From the NCBI GenBank assembly GCA_032622095.1, contig CP136063.1:36308106-36372105 (forward strand): a DNA stretch of 64,000 bases. Direction: 5' to 3'. Origin of the DNA: Siphonodentalium dalli. Lineage: Eukaryota; Mollusca; Scaphopoda; Gadilida; Siphonodentaliidae. A program made the position numbers and the translations under genes. The notes below the pieces were generated by a model. It did no database searches. It was not told the DNA's origin and saw nothing but the letters and a program-made list of their open reading frames with translations. This document shows, one piece after another, positions 56,511 to 64,000 of this stretch (positions are counted from its first letter, which is position 1; each line of letters opens with the position of its first letter).

Positions 56511-57806
56511 ATGAAGCCGCAGACAGATAAGAAGTTGTTTAGATGTGTTTTATGTGAGATGACTTTCAGCGATAAGAACTCATTGATCTCACATAATCTA
56601 GTACACAAAGGGGAGCGACCACATCAGTGTTCAGAGTGTGATAAAGCTTTCGCTTCGGTTTCAGCCCTGACTGTACATCAGAGGATCCACACGGGAGAGA
56701 AACCTTATACGTGTGACATTTGTCAGAGAGGATTTACAACACAGAATCACTTGAATGTACACACGCGAGTCCATTCTGGTGTTAAACCATACGAGTGTGT
56801 GGAATGTGGCAAATCATTTTCTCAAACTAGTGCCCTGACTAGACATAAGAGGGTCCACACGGGAGATAAGCCTTTTAAATGTAATATTTGTGGTAAAGAT
56901 TTCACTCAACATGGTCATCTGACCCAACACATATCGACCCACACAGCAGAGACGCCGTATAAATGTGGCATTTGTGAGAAAGAATTCACTACACATAATC
57001 ACTTGACTGCACACATTAGGATCCATTCCGGCCTTAAACCATACGTGTGCGTAGAGTGTGGGAAGTCATTTGCTCAGCCTAGCGCACTGGCTACACACGA
57101 GAGGGTCCATACGGGAGAGAAGCCATTTAAATGTAATGTTTGTGGTAAGGAGTTCGCTCAACAGCCTAATCTGACTACACATATGATGATTCACACGGGA
57201 GACACACCCTATAAGTGTGGAATATGTGAGCGAGGATTTGCTACACAGTCTCGATTGGCTATACACTCACGAGTGCATTCCGGTGATAAACCATGCGAGT
57301 GTAAGGAATGTGGCAAATTCTTCTCTCAAACCAGCGCTCTGACCAGACACGCGAGGATCCATACGGGAGAGAAACCGTTTAAATGTGATGTATGTGGAAA
57401 GGGATTCGCTCAACAGGCTGCTTTAATTCAACACATGAGGATCCATACGGGAGATAAACCCTTTAAGTGTAATTTGTGTCGTAAGGAGTTCGCACAACAG
57501 CCTAATCTGACTGCACACACGAAGAACCACACGAGGGAGACCCCGTATAAGTGCGAGATTTGTGATCGAGGATTCAATACAAATGATAGCTTGACTTCAC
57601 ACATCAGACTCCATTCTGCTGTTAAACCCTTCAATTGTATAGAATGCGGTAAATCCTTCACTACTGCCAACGGACTGGCTGTACACAAGATAGTACACAC
57701 GGGGAAGAAGCCATGTAAATGTAGTGTATGTGGGAAAGAATTCACTCAACATGGTAGCCTGGCTCGACATAGGAAGGTCCACATGTGTGAGACCGTATAC
57801 GTGTGA
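56511..57806 (+). CDS. C2H2 zinc-finger protein, 15 fingers (ZNF paralogue 2)
   Basis: 431 residues, ATG with A at -3, one exon. Fifteen consecutive C2H2 fingers from residue 11 to about 423, all with the metal-binding Cys and His, linked by TGEKP, TGDKP, TAETP or SGVKP. The N-terminal 28 residues (QTDKKLFRCVLCEMTFSDKN) are almost the same as in paralogue 1, and fingers 1-4 align one to one. Two fingers (10 and 15) have Cys where the usual aromatic precedes the first Cys (KPCEC, KPCKC). No effector domain is visible. A DNA-binding nuclear protein by family; its target is unknown. It looks intact, unlike the finger arrays on either side. Confidence 0.95.
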   Translation: MKPQTDKKLFRCVLCEMTFSDKNSLISHNLVHKGERPHQCSECDKAFASVSALTVHQRIHTGEKPYTCDICQRGFTTQNHLNVHTRVHSGVKPYECVECGKSFSQTSALTRHKRVHTGDKPFKCNICGKDFTQHGHLTQHISTHTAETPYKCGICEKEFTTHNHLTAHIRIHSGLKPYVCVECGKSFAQPSALATHERVHTGEKPFKCNVCGKEFAQQPNLTTHMMIHTGDTPYKCGICERGFATQSRLAIHSRVHSGDKPCECKECGKFFSQTSALTRHARIHTGEKPFKCDVCGKGFAQQAALIQHMRIHTGDKPFKCNLCRKEFAQQPNLTAHTKNHTRETPYKCEICDRGFNTNDSLTSHIRLHSAVKPFNCIECGKSFTTANGLAVHKIVHTGKKPCKCSVCGKEFTQHGSLARHRKVHMCETVYV

Positions 57807-58806
57807 CATGATAGCCTGGCTCGACACAAGAAGGTCCACATGTGAGAGAGGATTTACTATTTAAGGGTATCTTGATTCGACACATATATACGAGTCCATT
57901 CTGGTGTTAAACAATACAAGTGTCCCGAGTGTGGCAAATCCTCCACGCAAGCTAAAAGCGTTGATTTCCTCACGGGATATCGCCCATTCAAGTGTAATAT
58001 TTATGGAAAGGGATTCGCTCAACGACGGGAGGTAAGTCGTTTAAGAGGGAAATGTGTGAGAAGGGATTCTTTAGAGAGTATGTCATGACCAGTAGATTAC
58101 ACACAATCATGTGATTGACACTATATAACTATTATATTTGTGAGAAGGGATTCTCTAGTATGCCACACACAAGGATCCGCATGTGCTAGACACTATATAA
58201 GTGTGATATTTCTGAAAAGGAATTCAGTCGCCAGTCTACCCTAACGTTGTACACACGGGTGCATGGGGGTAACTGTTTAACTGTACTACCCTAACATTGC
58301 ACAACCGGATACATGGGGTATCGCCAGTATAACTGTAATATTTGTTGGAAAGGATTCGTGCGGTATAGTTACCTGTCCGATTACATAATGATGCAAAAGG
58401 GAGATGTGAATTTCGTCAAGCTAGCACACTGACTAGATACAAGAGGATCCATACGGGAGAGAAGCCGTTTAAATGCAATCTTTGTGGGAAGAGATTCGTT
58501 CAACATGATACCATGACAACACAAGAGGATCCATACGTGAGAGAAGCCATTTGTGTGTAATTTTTGTGGTAAGGAGTTCGCTCAACAGTCTGCTCTGACT
58601 ACACACATGCTGATTCACACGGGAGAGACACCGTATACATGTGACATTTGTGAGAGAGGATTTGCTACACAGTCTCGATTGGCTAGACACATACGAGTCC
58701 ATTATGGTGATAAACCATACGAGTGTACGGAATGTGGCAAATCCTTCTCTCACACTAGCACACTGACAAGCCACATGAGAATCCATACGGGGGAGAAACC
58801 GTTTAA
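57807..58806 (+). pseudogene. Degenerate zinc-finger array, left part
   Basis: Downstream of paralogue 2 are finger fragments with stops and shifts (tacaagtgtcccgagtgtgg, cattcaagtgtaatatttatgg, aagccgtttaaatgcaatctt). From 58,553 about three consecutive fingers are open again ([42 protein letters not shown]). The array is cut in mid-linker at 58,806 by the LINE and resumes at 62,291. Confidence 0.8.
58738..58806 (+). repeat. Left 69-bp target duplicate of the LINE
   Basis: caaatccttctctcacacta...gggggagaaaccgtttaa. Matches 62,291-62,359 at 67 of 69 positions (two A/G differences). Confidence 0.8.
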
Positions 58807-58807
58807 C

Positions 58808-58904
58808 ATAGAAGGAAATATTAGTGATGTAGCTAATGCTCATCCATCTCATAAAATAGAAGGAAATATTAGTGATGTAGCTAATGCTCATCCATCTCAT
58901 AAAA
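58808..58904 (+). repeat. 48-bp in-frame tandem duplication at the LINE 5' end
   Basis: atagaaggaaatattagtga... occurs at 58,808 and 58,856, period 48 bp, giving two identical 16-residue units (IEGNISDVANAHPSHK). It sits right at the truncation point, so it may come from the integration event. Confidence 0.9.
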
Positions 58905-61633
58905 TAGTGATATGTGGTGATCTGAATGAAAATCAATTCAATCTCGCAAAGACAAAAGTATCCTCTATATGAACCCAGTTCACTCTTGATCAAGTTATCA
59001 AAGACTCGACAAATTTCACTGAATATTCAGAAACGCTCATAGACGTCATTCTTATCAATGACAACTGTCTTAAAAAGGAAAGTGGCACACTAGAACCCTT
59101 TTTCTGTAACTTGATCCGCTACCATGTCCCCGTCTACGTCAAAATATTTTTATGTGACCCACCCAGACAAGAAAAACATAACAAACGCACTGTCTACCTC
59201 TATGATCAAGCAAACTTCACCAGCATAAACGAGCAAATACAATCACCGGAATGGGCCAAAACTTTCCGCAATGTAGCAATTGAAAATGTTTGTTGTACAT
59301 TAACTGAAAAAATAACAGAACTTATGCGTAAATATATTCCACATAGAACAATACCATTTAGCCGAGCCTGAATGGATTAATCCACGGATTAAGTATCTAA
59401 TTAGACAACGAAAAAGAATTCACCAAACAGCAAACAGAGTTAATACCCCCACCATTTGGACTAAATATCGAAAAGCTCGTAACGTAGTAATATCCGAAGT
59501 TAGAACAGCCAAAAGTATTCATCTACTAAAAGTACAAGAAATTTTGAAAAATCCCAATACGGCGGACTGCAAGTGGTGGAAAACATTCAAACGCCTCACA
59601 CCAAATAGGAACGATAATGTACCTCCCCTGATTTGGCAGGGCAATGTTGTTTCGTCAGATGACGAAAAATCCACAGTGCTTAATAATTACTTCTGTAGCA
59701 TTGCCTCTATAGATAGACCCAGTAAAACCCCAGACATAATCGAAGATGACCCCAATCTTACTATATTGCAAACCATTGAAATTTCGGAATTAGAAGTCTA
59801 TAACACATTGAAAGAACTTCAGCCCGATAAGGCTTCTGGTCCCGATCTAATCAGCCCGCGCCTGCTGAAGAACTGCCTAAGTCTCAGCACGCCCCTCTCA
59901 CAGATTTTTAATCGTTTTTTGCGCGAATCATATTTTCCGCCTGAGTGGAAACGAGCAAACGTTGTCCCGATACACAAGAAAGGAGATCGTAGTAATCCTG
60001 AAAACTATCGCCCAATCTCACTACTAAGCTGCCTCAGTAAGTTGTTTGAAAAATGTATTACTAAACACTTCATGACTCACCTCCAGTTGAACAACATTTT
60101 AACCAAACATCAGTCAGGATTCGTGCCCGCCGATTCAACTTCGTATCAATTATGTGGCATATATGACAATCTTAGTAGATCATTAGAACAGGGACACGAT
60201 GTACGGTTACTATTTTTCGATATCAGCAAAGCTTTCGACAAAGTTTGGCACGAAGGCCTACTCTTTAAACTTCATTCTATAGGAATCCGCAATAATTTAC
60301 TGCAATGGTTCAGATCGTATCTATATGACCGCCAGCAACGTGTTGTTTTAACCTCTGGCCAATCTGCATGGGGGAAGATAACAGCGGGAGTGCCCCAAGG
60401 ATAAGTCCTTGGGCCAGTACTATTTCTTGTCTTTATCAATGACATAGTTGAAAATATGGAATGTGACATTCGGCTTTTCGCCGACGACACTTCACTCGCA
60501 CTTGTCATCGACGACCCAAACATAGGAGCGACTATTTTACAGCATGATATCAATAGACTAGAATCGTGGTCCTCTAAATGGCTTGTCAAGTTTAATGCTC
60601 TAAAAACAGAAGCATTGACATGCACTCGGAAACGTACGAAGCTTGTTCACCCAACGCTGTTCATGAACCAACAGCCTATTGAAGAAGTAGATACCCATAA
60701 ACATCTTGGAGTTACTTTGAGTAAAACAGGAAGCTGGGGACCCCATATTGAACAAGTGATGAAAACCGCATGGAAACGCATTTCACTCTTGAGAAAATAT
60801 CAATTCTATCTCGACAGAGCAGCTCTAGAAAAATGTTATTTTACAATGATAAGGTCAATCCTCGAATATTCTTGTGTTGTTTGGGATGGTTGTAGCCAGC
60901 AAGAATCTGACAACATCGAAGATATACAATACGAAGCAGCTCGTATTGTGACAGGCGCGACTAGGTCTGTTAGTAATGTATCTCTTCTTAGAGAAACAAG
61001 TTGGGAAACCCTTAAATACGACGGAAAAAATATAAACTAAAATTATTTTATAAAATGGTGAAAGGTCAATCACCTGTCTATCTCAGAAACCTAGTTCCTC
61101 CTACTCACGGGCAGATATCACAACGTGAAACTAGACAGTCTAGCAAGCTTATGGTCCCTAGTTTTGACTATGACTATTACAAAAAATCGTTTCTCCCATC
61201 AACAACAATTTTGTGGAACAACCTAGACACGAACAAGGTAGCCATGGACTCACTGGCAACTTTCTCAAATTCTCTGGAACCAAAACGACAGATGACCTCT
61301 AAATGGTTATACCACGCTAACACGCGTGAAGCGCAAATTTTGCATGCCCGCCTCAGATTAAATTGTAGCAATCTGAATTACCACAAATATTCTAACTTCA
61401 TTGCCGACCAACCCATGTGTACCTGTGGTGAAGTAGAGGACACAGAACATTATTTAATTGAATGCCAATCATACAATGCACAGCGACTGTTATTTATGAA
61501 CGAATTATCTGATATATGTAACATTACCACCAATATACTTCTACATGGTTCTAATGAACTGTCTCAGGAAGATAACATAACGATTTTTCGAGAAGTTCAG
61601 AAGTACATTATTCGTACAAAAAGATTTAAATAA
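58808..61633 (+). pseudogene. LINE ORF2 remnant: endonuclease C-terminus, reverse transcriptase
   Basis: In order: the last part of an APE-type endonuclease (VICGDLNENQF, then IDVILINDN); a linker; reverse transcriptase with NYRPISLLSCLSKLFEK, SGFVPADSTSYQL, FFDISKAFDKVWHEGL, GVPQG and catalytic FADDTSL (60,474-60,494); then a C-terminal Cys/His motif (CTCGEVEDTEHYLIEC, about 61,418-61,465). Four lesions: TGA at 58,970-58,972, a frameshift near 59,365, TAA at 60,402-60,404 replacing the residue after GVPQG, and a frameshift near 61,020. The frame ends at 61,633. Catalytic Asp residues are present, so decay is recent, but the protein cannot be made whole. Confidence 0.9.
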
Positions 61634-62960
<1,327 letters not shown>

Positions 62961-64000
62961 TGGGAGATCCCCATGTAACTGTTTAAATAATCTGCACTCA
63001 AATTAATTAAATTAAGAATGTATGTATGTCAACGTGAATACTTTAATTTCTAAGCTGAGTGGATAGATAGTTCTAACTACTTATTTTGAAGTAAATTTGA
63101 CAAGTACTAACTCTTGTTGTCTTCAGGGTCCCAGTCTGTTCAGTCTTTACAGTCAGGTAAGCAACTCCACGGTCATTGCCTGTCTTGTTCCAAGCGACTC
63201 GTTCGAAGTTTTAATGCAAATGGATAGGGTCCAGATCCATATTATTTGATTATGGTATGACAGAACCGTATGTTGATATATGTTACGACCAAAGGAAGTT
63301 AATTAATAAGTGTACGTTATGCAACAATAAAACAAATGTAATTTTCCACCCTCCGCATTGGTCTCCGGTATTTCGGAATACCTGTGCGTTTATTCTGCTC
63401 CCAAGAGGGAGAATATAAAATGAATTTACAGAAAACTATATCATTTAGATTTTATAAATGGTATATAATCGGTGACCATATTCATGATGTCCCAAAAAAC
63501 GTTGAACACACAAATGATCGCAACCTTTACAATGTGTTTCCAATCACAATTGATTATTTAGGCAATGCAAGTTACCGGAGTACTCCGTGCAAACTAATCG
63601 AGTACGCTCAATAAGAATTGCACCACAAAATGATTTTCTTAAAGGTACTCAATCCAATTCGATTTTCATCAGATTCCAACAACAAAAGTTTTTGAAATGC
63701 CGCTTAAGTTATCAGAATCGAGTAATAAGCGACTTGCCAATCGCCGCCATTTTGATATGACGTATTTGTCCCTCATTCTTTTCCAGCGTCGTTATCTTTT
63801 TTTTTTAGATTCGCGATGCCTGCGTTTCTGTTAGATCGTATTTGTCTCTTCCAGAACAATGGTCCATGCGTGTTGACAATAATTTGGTGGTTATTGTAAT
63901 CTATAGTACAAGGGTTTTTTTAGACAGGAATATAATAATAACTAATTATGTTGAGATGCCTTTGTATTTCAAGCCTATATACGGTATAATAAAATGTACG
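62961..64000. other. Unannotated sequence to the window end
   Basis: AT-rich. The open frame 63,384-63,614 (+) has no recognisable domain or strong start context, and I do not call it a gene. No RNA gene or transposon end was seen. Confidence 0.5.

Noticed and set aside
63384-63614. 76-codon frame near the right edge
   Set aside because: No domain, repeat or start context supports it; length is within chance for AT-rich DNA.

Overview
The window looks like nuclear DNA of a marine invertebrate, with a mollusc or another lophotrochozoan as my best guess. The signs are C2H2 zinc-finger genes without a vertebrate-type effector domain, short-LTR Ty3/Gypsy elements, a LINE with an FADD box, introns (conserved 3' splice sites), and a long satellite with a monomer of about 165 bp. 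Nothing in it is bacterial. The species itself is inferred, not shown.

Layout. (1) 1-34,725 is one tandem satellite of 165-bp monomers (about 210 copies) that runs off the left edge. The orientation is + to 11,220, - in a 373-bp patch (11,221-11,593), + again to about 14,454, then - to the end. The last switch is a true fold-back: both arms carry the same private mutations in mirror order around about 14,335. The array also contains recent higher-order duplications: a 2,026-bp unit (12 monomers plus a 46-bp stub), an 825-bp tandem 5-mer, and a 2.1-kb block repeated at a 4,453-bp offset. (2) 34,717-39,460 (-) is a broken gene for a large protein with a PIN/FEN1-like nuclease region and a C-terminal Cys-rich motif. 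It is split by two frameshifts, and the satellite edge supplies its last codons and stop. (3) 40,484-43,370 is a 13-finger C2H2 gene, followed by finger debris that has become a 56-bp minisatellite. (4) 44,096-44,703 holds small tandem repeats. (5) 44,987-47,813 is a Gypsy-type LTR element with 130-bp LTRs and a 5-bp target duplication; most of pol is replaced by about 330 bp of foreign DNA. (6) 48,219-52,520 (-) is a second, frameshifted gag-protease LTR element. One of its LTRs is split by an 893-bp fold-back element with a 9-bp target duplication. (7) 52,399-56,194 is non-coding: AACGG/CCAAT motif clusters, a CT microsatellite, a 47-bp-arm perfect hairpin and several minisatellites. (8) 56,195-57,806 is a 15-finger paralogue of the first zinc-finger gene, followed by degenerate fingers. 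(9) 58,807-62,290 is a 5'-truncated, mutated LINE that split a finger array and is flanked by a 69-bp direct repeat (an unusually long target duplication). Finger remnants continue to about 62,960; the last kilobase shows nothing recognisable.

How it fits together. The two zinc-finger genes are tandem paralogues. They share a terminal-exon structure: 3' splice site, repetitive 5' UTR with a tiny upstream ORF, then all fingers in one exon. Everything between and after them is finger debris, retroelements and minisatellites, as expected at a fast-evolving zinc-finger cluster beside heterochromatic satellite. Only the two zinc-finger reading frames look intact; every transposon gene is truncated, frameshifted or carries stops.
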